Source: Tunturibacter gelidoferens (GTDB lineage: Bacteria > Acidobacteriota > Terriglobia > Terriglobales > Acidobacteriaceae). From it: 64,000 nt of DNA. The DNA is taken from NCBI RefSeq assembly GCF_040358255.1, contig NZ_CP132938.1, positions 1,860,001 through 1,924,000 on the forward strand. Direction: 5' to 3'. The notes beneath the pieces are model-generated. The model saw only the letters and a list, made by a program, of their open reading frames with translations. It was not told the origin of the DNA and made no database searches. The position numbers and the translations under genes were made by a program. Within the stretch, counting starts at the first letter, position 1; each line of letters opens with the position of its first letter. Positions 25,205-32,208 of this stretch are shown here, in pieces.

Positions 25205-27343
25205 CTAGAAGGTTAGCGGCGAAATGGTGATTGAGTCCAAATCGGGTGCGTAGTTCGACGGGTTATCGAACACGATCTGATTCTTGCCAGCCGTAAGCTG
25301 TACCTGGATAACAGTGCTCGTCGGCGTGCCAAAGCTGTATCCATTGAGGTCGAGCTCTTTGGCCGGCTGATCGTTTATGGTGACGAAGAACGATCGTGGC
25401 CCTTGCGTGAAATAGTCGATTTCAAGATTGTAGGTGCCAGCGGATTGCACCTCGACATCAGAGAAGGTCACACTGTTTCCGACCCCGCCGCCGATGTTTC
25501 CGGCCTTGGCCAGCCCGGAGGCATTGCCGTTGAACCCTGCGCTTGCAGAGCCACCGAGCGTTGCCAGTTCCGCTTCGTAGGTCTGCGTCTCAGGATACGA
25601 CGCGGTTCCGTTTCCACTGATCACGATACGGTCGAGATCGGGAGGATAACTGATCGGGTTGCCGAACTCGATGCTGTTGTCGCCTTTTTTCAACTTCACG
25701 GGAATGGTCAGCTTGGAAGGAATGTTGCCGCTTCCACCGCTGGAGTTGAGCGTGATTGCGGGGCCTCCGTTGACGTTGATGATGTAAGAGCGGGTGCCCA
25801 GCGTAGCCGAATCGACTTCCATGTTGTAGACGCCGTCGCGATCGACCTTTACGTCGTCGAAGAAAACGTTGTTGTTCGGGCCGAGACCGATGTAACCAAC
25901 CTTCTTGCCCTCCGAGCACAAGGGACAATCGGCGACCTGGGCCGAACCGGTGAGCGTGGCCAGATAAGCCTCATAGCTGGTGGACTTGGATGGAGGGACG
26001 TTGAATACACTACGCACCTTTAGCAGGCGAACGCCATGGCCCGGGAGAATGGTCGAGTATTCAAGCAGCGAGGGTCCGAGCTCTGTGTGGCTCCACAGGT
26101 CTCGCGTGGTAAGCGTGGCGGCGAAGCCAAGATTGCTCCAGGGCAGGGTCACGCGAGTAGGTGCGGCGTTCAGGTTGAAGAGAGCGACGTAATATTCGCC
26201 ATTGCCCAGATTCGAAGCCCAGATTGGCGTGAAGCCTGCGCGGATCTGTTGCGCGGGATGGCCCGACTGGTCGACAGCTATCACCTCGTCGTTGCCCAGA
26301 ATCTTCTTACCTGTCGCTGACATCTTCGTCAGGTCGCCCCCGATGTAGAGCGGTGCGTTGGCCATAGCCCAGAAGCTAATCGACGTCTGCTGCTCCTGGG
26401 GTGTGATGCCATCGGTCGCGTCGTTACCGATCTCAAGGGAGTCAAGATCGTTCCATCCCAGGGTGGGTCCCGCGGCCGATTCCCAACTGGGAAGATCGAG
26501 AAAGCGGACTTGGATGCGATTCCACTCTGTCAGAAACGGACAATCTCCCTCGCACTCCACGTCGCCTTCGATGCGCCTGGAGTTACTGGTCGCCTCCCAG
26601 TCTGCGATGTAATCCTGATCGAGCGCCCAGGATATTGTCAGCCAGATTGGCCGTCTGTTCTGCGCAATTGCCTTTGAAAATGCAGCTACGTCGGGGCGAT
26701 TGTCAATGTTGGTGTTGTCGTTATAGGAGCCTGGCGTAACAGCGTCGAGTTTTATGAAGTCCGCACCCCACGAGGCATAGAGGTCGACAATGGAGTTGAT
26801 GTACTCCTGCGCTCCGGGCTTGGTGTAGTCGATCTTGTCGCCTCCGCCGAAGGCGTTGGCGATGGTCGCCGGCTTCACGATGATGTCCTGGAGGTGGTAA
26901 GGGGTACCTAGGATTGGCTTATTGGCTGCTACCTGATCGGTGCCGACGCCAGGGTTCAGGTACATGCCGAACTTCTGCCCGTTGGCATGAATATGCTGGA
27001 TCATCGCGACGACGTCGGGGAAGCGTGTCGTGTCGAACAGCGTACGGCCATAGGCGTCTGAAGCACCGGTCCAGCCGGCATCGACGTTGATATAAATGTA
27101 TCCGTGCGGCTGCAGGCCGGACTGCCGCAGAGCGTCGGACTGCGCGATGATGCTGTCCTGGGTGAGGAAGGTCTGGGTGGGAGTGATTGTCTGTTGGCTA
27201 TAGGTGCTCCAGCCGAGATACGGTCGTTGGCCCACTCCATTCACCTGCGCGTGAGTTCCGGTTACGCAGGCTATGAGCGCTGTGGCAAGTAAGAGGCGAG
27301 ATTTCACGATAGTTTGCATCCAGAAAAGCGGTTTTCTCAGCAT
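25205..27343 (-). CDS. GH27 alpha-galactosidase with two C-terminal CBM35-like modules
   Basis: A 712-residue secreted enzyme. After the signal peptide (LLLATALIACVTGTHAQ) the GH27 barrel begins at RPYLGWSTYSQ. The nucleophile is the Asp of FIKLDAVTPG, the acid/base Asp lies in SRRIEGDVE, and GWNDLDSLEIGN is the family's metal-like loop. A short beta-domain follows, then two modules of about 130 residues, each opening YEA-LATL-GSA and ending PDLD-I-IS: tandem CBM35-type sugar-binding modules. ATG 27343 has GGGAGA just upstream; the frame opens a little earlier. It is transcribed alone, without the shared CCGG operator. It acts on terminal alpha-galactose outside the cytoplasm while the modules hold the polymer. 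Confidence 0.9.
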   Translation of the reverse strand: MLRKPLFWMQTIVKSRLLLATALIACVTGTHAQVNGVGQRPYLGWSTYSQQTITPTQTFLTQDSIIAQSDALRQSGLQPHGYIYINVDAGWTGASDAYGRTLFDTTRFPDVVAMIQHIHANGQKFGMYLNPGVGTDQVAANKPILGTPYHLQDIIVKPATIANAFGGGDKIDYTKPGAQEYINSIVDLYASWGADFIKLDAVTPGSYNDNTNIDNRPDVAAFSKAIAQNRRPIWLTISWALDQDYIADWEATSNSRRIEGDVECEGDCPFLTEWNRIQVRFLDLPSWESAAGPTLGWNDLDSLEIGNDATDGITPQEQQTSISFWAMANAPLYIGGDLTKMSATGKKILGNDEVIAVDQSGHPAQQIRAGFTPIWASNLGNGEYYVALFNLNAAPTRVTLPWSNLGFAATLTTRDLWSHTELGPSLLEYSTILPGHGVRLLKVRSVFNVPPSKSTSYEAYLATLTGSAQVADCPLCSEGKKVGYIGLGPNNNVFFDDVKVDRDGVYNMEVDSATLGTRSYIINVNGGPAITLNSSGGSGNIPSKLTIPVKLKKGDNSIEFGNPISYPPDLDRIVISGNGTASYPETQTYEAELATLGGSASAGFNGNASGLAKAGNIGGGVGNSVTFSDVEVQSAGTYNLEIDYFTQGPRSFFVTINDQPAKELDLNGYSFGTPTSTVIQVQLTAGKNQIVFDNPSNYAPDLDSITISPLTF

Positions 27344-27738
27344 TCGGATCTCCCATTGCGAATAGTTGCGCGTGTCAGTCCTCACTTTTAGATTTTCAAT
27401 AGTGAAGATTAACTTGCGCCAATGAAAAATACTCCTATCCCGAAAGATTTGGCAAGTGACTTTTCAATAAAGATGAATTGTTGACGATTAGCCGACGAAT
27501 GAGATGGTCCGCCGCTTTCATCCTCTGTTGGGCAGAGGATAGGAGTAGCAGTTCGCTTTCATTCAATCTGGATATTTACAATCATCGAAGGCAGACGCTC
27601 GCATCGCATCGCAAGTTGTTGAATCCAACGAAGCAAAACGTTCACTTTAAACGTCACCGCACAGACGCGGAAGCGATACTGATTGCGACAGTATCCCTAA
27701 CGGTCACACGAGCCAGATATCCGGTAGGAGATGATCAC
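27344..27738. other. Intergenic region, promoters of the GH27 and NTF2-like genes
   Basis: This 395-bp gap between divergent genes is AT-richer than its surroundings. It contains the inverted TCAC/GTGA pair around TTTAGATTTTCAATA (27383-27406) and a second copy of TTTTCAATA at 27464. These may be regulatory for the GH27 gene. No CCGG-centred operator like those at 9.9 and 23.9 kb is present, and no convincing gene was found. Confidence 0.35.
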
Positions 27739-28239
27739 TTGAAACTCACGAAGGTCCTCTTCTGCGCAGTCGCGATCCTTGCGTTGGGTGTGCTTCCCTT
27801 GTCAGGTCAAATGTCAGGTCAAATGTCAGGCAATGGTCAAACCCACACCAAGCCGACCGAAAGCGAGCGCAACGAGTTGCTCACGGTTCGCCTGCTCGTG
27901 TGGAACAGCTACTTCGACAACGATCAAAAGCAATTGAAGAAGCTGATCGGGGAAGACTTCCTGACGATCAATCCTGGAGAGGAACACTGGCAGGACAAAG
28001 CAGAGTTCCTGGCCGGAGCTCAGCACTTCGCGGAACATCACGGCAAACTCGTCTCCTTGGACTTCCCGAAGACCGAGATCCAGGAGTTCGGAGACGTCGC
28101 CGTCCTCTACTCCCTCGTACGCATCACGATGGAGAGCGACGGCAAGCGCGAATCTCTCAACTGCCGCTCGACCGAGGTCTTTCACAAGCGAGAGGGCCAG
28201 TGGGTGAACACGGGCGCACACGTCGACTCGGGACGATAA
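27739..28239 (+). CDS. Exported SnoaL/NTF2-like (DUF4440) protein
   Basis: A 166-residue protein with a signal peptide (KLTKVLFCAVAILALGVLPLSG) followed by a cone-shaped NTF2-like domain of about 120 residues (LLTVRLLVWNSYFDNDQKQL, LIGEDFLTINPGEEHW, STEVFHKREGQWVNTGAHV). Such domains often bind small hydrophobic ligands or act as isomerase-like enzymes; a role cannot be fixed. The start is TTG 27739, with AGGAG at 27725-27729. A perfect 12-bp tandem duplication at 27802-27825 produces GQMSGQMSG just after the signal peptide. It stands alone. Confidence 0.75.
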   Translation: MKLTKVLFCAVAILALGVLPLSGQMSGQMSGNGQTHTKPTESERNELLTVRLLVWNSYFDNDQKQLKKLIGEDFLTINPGEEHWQDKAEFLAGAQHFAEHHGKLVSLDFPKTEIQEFGDVAVLYSLVRITMESDGKRESLNCRSTEVFHKREGQWVNTGAHVDSGR

Positions 28240-28257
28240 GCAAGTTAGAGGGCTAAC

Positions 28258-29235
28258 ATTCGATCACATCATGCACCAACGCGGCATCTGCTCGAACGCT
28301 TCACCTTCAAGGACAAGAGTTCAAGGGTGGGCCGTGCGCTCTGGGTGTACGAGAAGGGGCGTGCCGCAAGAACGTCTAAGAATTTGGACGGCGAATGTGT
28401 CGAGCGTGGTTATTTCGCTGGGGCAAGTAACGGCGAGAGCGAACAGGAAGTTGATGAAAGATTCAATAGTGAATATGAAGCGCCCTTCAACAGAATTTTG
28501 CCTTCAATAGATGCTAATCTTCACATTTTCGACAGCAGAGAGATCCGAGAGATAACCGCTCGTTATGTATCTCACATTTTTCATCGAACTCTTGCTCTAC
28601 GTAGCGGCAACGAGTCTCTGATGAGCGGAATGCTTTCTGAATATAGTTCGATTGCAGCAGATCCAACACGGCTTCGTGGGTATACCGCGAAAATTAGCGT
28701 TGTTGCCCGTAAACCGGTCGCGATGGCCGAGGTCAAAGCTGCGCTCTTGCGTAGTACTGAAGAAATGTTGACCGAAACCGCCGTCCAATCGCGATACGTG
28801 AACGACATCGACAGGGCAACAGGGGCCCTCGCTTCAAAATTAGTCGATCTTAGGTGGTCCGCCATTCGTTGTAAGGCTGATGAAAGCTTTGTTATCTCGG
28901 ATACCCCGATTGTCTCAATCACCAAAGATCGCTTCGGAAAAGTAAGCTACGGAGAAGGCATCAGTAAGCCGATGGCCGAATGGTTTCTGCCAATTTCTCA
29001 TCATCGCGTCATTAGAATCTCCCACAATGCAGCAATTACGGAATTCGCCGATGAAAAGATAGTTCGAGAACTTAACGCTGCGCAGATTCTAACGATGTCA
29101 AGACGCGTTTATGGTCGGCACCACTCTCCATGGGTTGACGAGACGGTCCAGACCTACGGTGGAATCTACAAATTTCATCGAGATGTTTTCAAGGGCACAC
29201 CTGCTGATGCCAACGAAAGTTTCTTCGACCTTTAG
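28258..29235 (+). CDS. DUF4238 protein with an abnormal start
   Basis: About 325 residues of a DUF4238-type protein, function unknown. The conserved N-terminal block is readable as HHAPTRHLLERFTF then ALWVYEKG, matching the family's H-x-P-x-x-L-x-x-F opening. No ATG, GTG or TTG precedes this block in frame; the frame opens after TAG 28246-28248, and ATT 28258 is the first plausible codon, with GAGG at 28248-28251. The first usual start is GTG 28327, which would remove the conserved block. Either ATT is used, or the ATG was lost by one mutation. The gene is AT-richer than its neighbours, in line with recent acquisition; such genes often occur in defence or mobile islands. Confidence 0.65.
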   Translation: MRSHHAPTRHLLERFTFKDKSSRVGRALWVYEKGRAARTSKNLDGECVERGYFAGASNGESEQEVDERFNSEYEAPFNRILPSIDANLHIFDSREIREITARYVSHIFHRTLALRSGNESLMSGMLSEYSSIAADPTRLRGYTAKISVVARKPVAMAEVKAALLRSTEEMLTETAVQSRYVNDIDRATGALASKLVDLRWSAIRCKADESFVISDTPIVSITKDRFGKVSYGEGISKPMAEWFLPISHHRVIRISHNAAITEFADEKIVRELNAAQILTMSRRVYGRHHSPWVDETVQTYGGIYKFHRDVFKGTPADANESFFDL

Positions 29236-29236
29236 G

Positions 29237-29293
29237 CGGGTGCCCATTCATGCAGTTTCATCGCATGAGTGGCCTTCGAGCGAAGCTCGAACC
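29237..29293 (+). repeat. Intergenic hairpin repeat, copy 1
   Basis: Begins GGGTGCCC and ends AGCGAAGCTCGAACC. The variable centre forms a hairpin: CATTCATGC with GCATGAGTG. It sits two bases after the DUF4238 stop. The five copies in this window share both ends and differ in the stem. Confidence 0.8.
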
Positions 29294-29350
29294 GCATTCA
29301 TGGCCCCCAACTCATCCCCGTGCTAGTCTTTCCAGCACCGAGGTGTCACG

Positions 29351-29779
29351 ATGTCCTTAGCCGCCAACAAGGCCCTTGCACAACGCTGGTTCGAAGAAGT
29401 CTGGAACCAGGGCAAAGAATCCACCATCGACGAACTCTTTCACCCACAAGGCAAAGGCTACGGCTTTCCCGAGCCCCACTCCGTTCTCATTGGCCCGGAA
29501 GCCTTCAAGACCATACACCGCCAGTTCCATAGCGCCTTCGGAGACATTCACATCACCATCGACGACCTCGTCGCCGAAGGAGATCTCGTCGCCATACGCT
29601 GGACCGCCACCATGAAGCACACCGGCGACGGCCTCGGCTTTCCCGCCACCGGCAAAACTGCAACCCTGCCCGGCGCCTCTTTCATCACCTGCCGCGACGG
29701 CATCATGACAGAAGGCTGGAACTCCATGGACATGACTAAACTAACCCTCCAGCTCCAGGAGCGAGACGCTCAGATCTAA
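29351..29779 (+). CDS. SnoaL-like ester cyclase
   Basis: A 142-residue cytoplasmic single-domain protein of the SnoaL/ester-cyclase group: RWFEEVWNQGKESTIDELF at the N-terminus, LIGPEAFKTIHRQF, then the paired strand signature DLVAEGDLVAIRWTATMKHTG and the end GIMTEGWNSMDM. The fold is a cone of about 130 residues that often handles polyketide-like or other small substrates; the substrate is unknown. Almost every codon ends in C or G, unlike the AT-richer DUF4238 gene before it. Hairpin repeats lie on both sides, so it is probably a single-gene unit. Confidence 0.82.
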   Translation: MSLAANKALAQRWFEEVWNQGKESTIDELFHPQGKGYGFPEPHSVLIGPEAFKTIHRQFHSAFGDIHITIDDLVAEGDLVAIRWTATMKHTGDGLGFPATGKTATLPGASFITCRDGIMTEGWNSMDMTKLTLQLQERDAQI

Positions 29780-29804
29780 AAATAAGTCATCCATCTCCCA
29801 TCAT

Positions 29805-29864
29805 CCGGGTGCCCCATTCATGCTGTTTCACTGCATGAGTGGGCCTTCTAGCGAAGCTCGAACC
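29805..29864 (+). repeat. Intergenic hairpin repeat, copy 2
   Basis: Opens CCGGGTGCCCC, closes AGCGAAGCTCGAACC. The hairpin is CCATTCATGC with GCATGAGTGG; one A is replaced by T in the tail (CTTCTAGCG). It begins 26 bases after the ester-cyclase stop. Confidence 0.8.
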
Positions 29865-29935
29865 GTCCGTCACCCTCCCCCGAACCCGCTTCCTACGCCC
29901 TCCTAGGCGCATCCAATCAAGGAGGAGGGCCCATC

Positions 29936-30364
29936 GTGCGCCACGCATTCCCCACTCTATTTATCGCGCTCCTCATCCTATCCCTCGCCACTCACACCCA
30001 GAGCGCCTCTGCCCAGAACACCCAGACCACGCCCACCCAGACTCAAACTCAGCCCCAACCCCGCAGCCCCGGCGGTGACGTAGGCAGCGGAGCCGGCGAC
30101 ATCGGCAAGGGCACCGCTAAGGGAACCGGAGCCGCAGCCGAGGGCGTCGGAAAAGGCGCCGGCGATCTCGTCACCCTCCATCCCATCGACGCCGCCGGCA
30201 ACGTCGGCAAAGGTGCAGGCGTCGCCGGAAAAGACGTCGGCGTCGGCGCAGCCAAAGGCACCGGCAAAGTCGCCAAGGGCACAGGCCGCGGCATCGGCAA
30301 GATCTTCCACCACGGCCATCACGACGAGGACACCACCCCGTCCCCATCCAACCCACAAAACTAA
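29936..30364 (+). CDS. Small exported Gly/Lys-repeat protein of unknown function
   Basis: A 142-residue protein. A signal peptide (LFIALLILSLATHTQSASA) precedes a Thr/Gln/Pro-rich linker, then about 75 residues built from repeated G-K-G, G-x-G-x-G and GT-GK units (GDIGKGTAKGTG, GVGKGAGD, GNVGKGAG, KGTGKVAKGTGRGIGK), closing with a His cluster (HHGHH) and an acidic tail. No enzyme domain is seen. The pattern suggests a disordered or glycine-zipper-like surface protein, and the His cluster could bind metal. The start is GTG 29936 after AAGGAGGAG. Hairpin repeats flank it on both sides. Confidence 0.65.
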   Translation: MRHAFPTLFIALLILSLATHTQSASAQNTQTTPTQTQTQPQPRSPGGDVGSGAGDIGKGTAKGTGAAAEGVGKGAGDLVTLHPIDAAGNVGKGAGVAGKDVGVGAAKGTGKVAKGTGRGIGKIFHHGHHDEDTTPSPSNPQN

Positions 30365-30397
30365 ACCCGGCTCAGGGAGTACTCCCGAAGCCCGGGT
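30365..30397 (+). terminator. Nested palindrome after the Gly/Lys-repeat gene
   Basis: The exact 12-bp palindrome GGGAGTACTCCC (30375-30386) lies inside an outer pair ACCCGG/CCCGGGT, directly after the TAA of the Gly/Lys-repeat gene. It can fold into one longer hairpin. No T-run follows, so it is a structural 3' end rather than a classic terminator. The outer arm runs into hairpin repeat copy 3. Confidence 0.4.
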
Positions 30398-30447
30398 GCC
30401 CCATCCTTCGCGACTCTGCGAAGGGTGGGATGCAGAAAGCTCGAACC
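30392..30447 (+). repeat. Intergenic hairpin repeat, copy 3
   Basis: Opens CCGGGTGCCCC and ends AGCTCGAACC. The stem here is CCATCCTTCGC with GCGAAGGGTGG: a different sequence from copies 1 and 2 but still fully paired. The tail is shortened (AGAAAGCTCGAACC). Confidence 0.75.
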
Positions 30448-30480
30448 GCCTCACCTCAGCGAATCGGAAAAACCATCAAG

Positions 30481-30535
30481 CCGGGTGCCCCATATCTCGA
30501 TTTTGAGATGTGGGCATTCGAGCGAAGCTCGAACC
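30481..30535 (+). repeat. Intergenic hairpin repeat, copy 4
   Basis: Opens CCGGGTGCCCC and ends AGCGAAGCTCGAACC. The stem is CATATCTC with GAGATGTG, again different in sequence from the other copies but paired. It follows copy 3 by only 33 bases. Confidence 0.78.
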
Positions 30536-30565
30536 TTCGCAGCATCCTCAAACAGGACCGTGCGA

Positions 30566-30859
30566 TCAGGCTCCTTCAGCAATCCGAAAATCTCTCTTCA
30601 CGCCCGGCCCAAGCACAGCCAGAGCCTTCTTATAATCCGCGGTCTCATGCGCCGCCAAAGCATCCGCGTAGCTGTTAAACTCCACCACCACCGTCATCTG
30701 CTTCAACCCCGCCTCCAAAGCCGTAACCTCACTCTTCGGCGACACCAGAAGACGCGCCCCAAACGGCGCCAGCGCCGCTCCAGCCAACTCCACATAGCTC
30801 TTCATCATCGCCTCGTCACCAACCGTATGGTACGAGACCACCCAATAACCCTTCTTCAT
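30566..30859 (-). CDS. DUF1330 family protein
   Basis: A 97-residue ferredoxin-like alpha/beta dimeric-barrel protein. It begins KKGYWVVSYHTVGDEAMMKSY, has the family's GARLLVSP and VVVEFNSYADALAAHE and ends with YKKALAVLGPGVKRDFRIAEG. Function of the family is unknown; the fold is shared with small monooxygenases. The start ATG 30859 follows GAGAGG; a longer frame upstream has no extra conserved residues. It lies between hairpin repeats 4 and 5 and is probably transcribed alone. Confidence 0.85.
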   Translation of the reverse strand: MKKGYWVVSYHTVGDEAMMKSYVELAGAALAPFGARLLVSPKSEVTALEAGLKQMTVVVEFNSYADALAAHETADYKKALAVLGPGVKRDFRIAEGA

Positions 30860-30929
30860 GTCGTCCTCTCTCGAATCCATTCGCAACTTGGATGCGACCG
30901 GCCAGCAAACGACTCATCCTCTCCGGCAG

Positions 30930-30987
30930 CCGGGTGCCCCACTCCTGCAGTCTCATCGCATGAGTGGGCCTTAGCAAAGCTCGAACC
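30930..30987 (+). repeat. Intergenic hairpin repeat, copy 5
   Basis: Opens CCGGGTGCCCC and ends AGCAAAGCTCGAACC. The hairpin is CCCACTC with GAGTGGG, enclosing TGCAGTCTCATCGCAT, which can pair further (TGC with GCA). It lies between the DUF1330 and DinB genes. Confidence 0.78.
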
Positions 30988-31029
30988 GAACCCGCCAGCG
31001 TCCACCATCAAAAACGAATCTAGTCATAC

Positions 31030-31773
31030 TCAACCAGCAGCGTCATCACTCCTCGCCCCGGGCAGCCGCTTGATCAGGAAGTCAATCTGGCCGGAGTGGT
31101 GCGAGATATGCTCGCACACGTGAAACCACAGGCAATAGTTGTTCACCGGGCCGCCGCCCCAACCAGGCTCCTTCAGAGCCGTGGTGAGCCACGCATCATC
31201 ATGCTTGGCAAACTCAACTAAAGTCTTCTCGCGAGCCTCACGAAGCGCGTCCTGATAGTAGGCGACGTCATGGCCCTTGATCGTCGCCCGCCCAGCTGCA
31301 CCAAGATTCATCGCCGGACCCCACTTCGCCTCATAGTCCGCCGGAAGCTTGTCGAAGTTTTCGTTCCCGAACGTAATCCTCTGGTACAGAACCTCAGTCG
31401 CCGCCAGGTGAAGCATCAGCGCACCAATCGTATTCGCATTCTTGTCGAACAGGTAGTCGAGCTGCTCCTGCGTGAGGTCGCGAGTCGGCCCCAGCACAGC
31501 GCCCTCCATCCAGGTCAGCATCGAAACCATCGTGCCGATCTGCGGGGTATACCCCGGCCTCGGCCCGATCATGTTGATCGTCGCCTTGTCATACGGCGGC
31601 GCAGTGCGAGGCATCGGCGTGCGCTTGGCCGGCGGCGGAGCTGGCGCAGGCGACTGCCCCGAGCTAGTAGGCTGGGCCGTTTGAGCACCCTGTCCAAACA
31701 ACGGCACACCAGCCGCAAGAACACCTAAAGCCGAGTGAGCAAGAAACGTCCGGCGCGTAGAAGCGTAGTGCAT
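31030..31773 (-). CDS. DinB-family protein with a Tat-like leader
   Basis: A 247-residue protein. The leader has a twin Arg (STRRTFLAHSALGVLAAGVPLFG), then a Pro-rich linker to about residue 60, then a DinB-like four-helix bundle. The three metal His candidates are in LHLAATEVLY, FHVCEHISHHSGQ and adjacent residues. DinB proteins bind a metal and some act as thiol-dependent transferases; exported versions are common in this phylum and their role is unknown. It stands alone with its promoter in the G-poor region to its right. Confidence 0.85.
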   Translation of the reverse strand: MHYASTRRTFLAHSALGVLAAGVPLFGQGAQTAQPTSSGQSPAPAPPPAKRTPMPRTAPPYDKATINMIGPRPGYTPQIGTMVSMLTWMEGAVLGPTRDLTQEQLDYLFDKNANTIGALMLHLAATEVLYQRITFGNENFDKLPADYEAKWGPAMNLGAAGRATIKGHDVAYYQDALREAREKTLVEFAKHDDAWLTTALKEPGWGGGPVNNYCLWFHVCEHISHHSGQIDFLIKRLPGARSDDAAG

Positions 31774-32208
31774 CTGAACCTCCTGTTTTTACGAGACACC
31801 AAGCTTACACCCGACCTCGATTCCGCACACCCAACCGGTCCTCGTTCCCAAAACGGGAAACCCAAAAAATAAACTCAGAATCCGTGTCACATTCCCCATC
31901 ACCACAAACGATGACTGCTTAATCACCACATTCACCACACAAAACACCACAACTTCTCCATCAAAACACCACGTCTTGGCAGCCGTTTTTCTCAAAAACC
32001 CCAACAAAAACCACAAAACCACCCACAAAAAATTGTTGTAAGCCCAACACGAACCCACCACTTTTGTGAAGATGGAAATTCTCCGATCCATCACTAGCAT
32101 TTCTGCTAATTGTTCTCGCACGCGCTACAACCGCACAATACCAACTACATGATCGATCTGAGCCGGTCGAAAATCGAGTCTGAACACGAGCAACAGAAGG
32201 AGCGGACT
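31774..32208. other. G-poor CCACA-rich non-coding stretch
   Basis: Between about 31870 and 32060 the plus strand is made mainly of A, C and T, with repeated CACCACA, CCACAAAA and AACCACAAA units and very few G. A minus-strand open frame of 110 residues exists across it but is very rich in Val, Phe and Trp because of the composition and does not look real. The last 100 bases hold the promoter region of the OmpA gene. Confidence 0.5.

Noticed and set aside
31789..32121. 110-residue minus-strand ORF rich in Val, Phe and Trp
   Set aside because: The composition follows from the G-poor CCACA-rich DNA; no start with a ribosome site and no family pattern.
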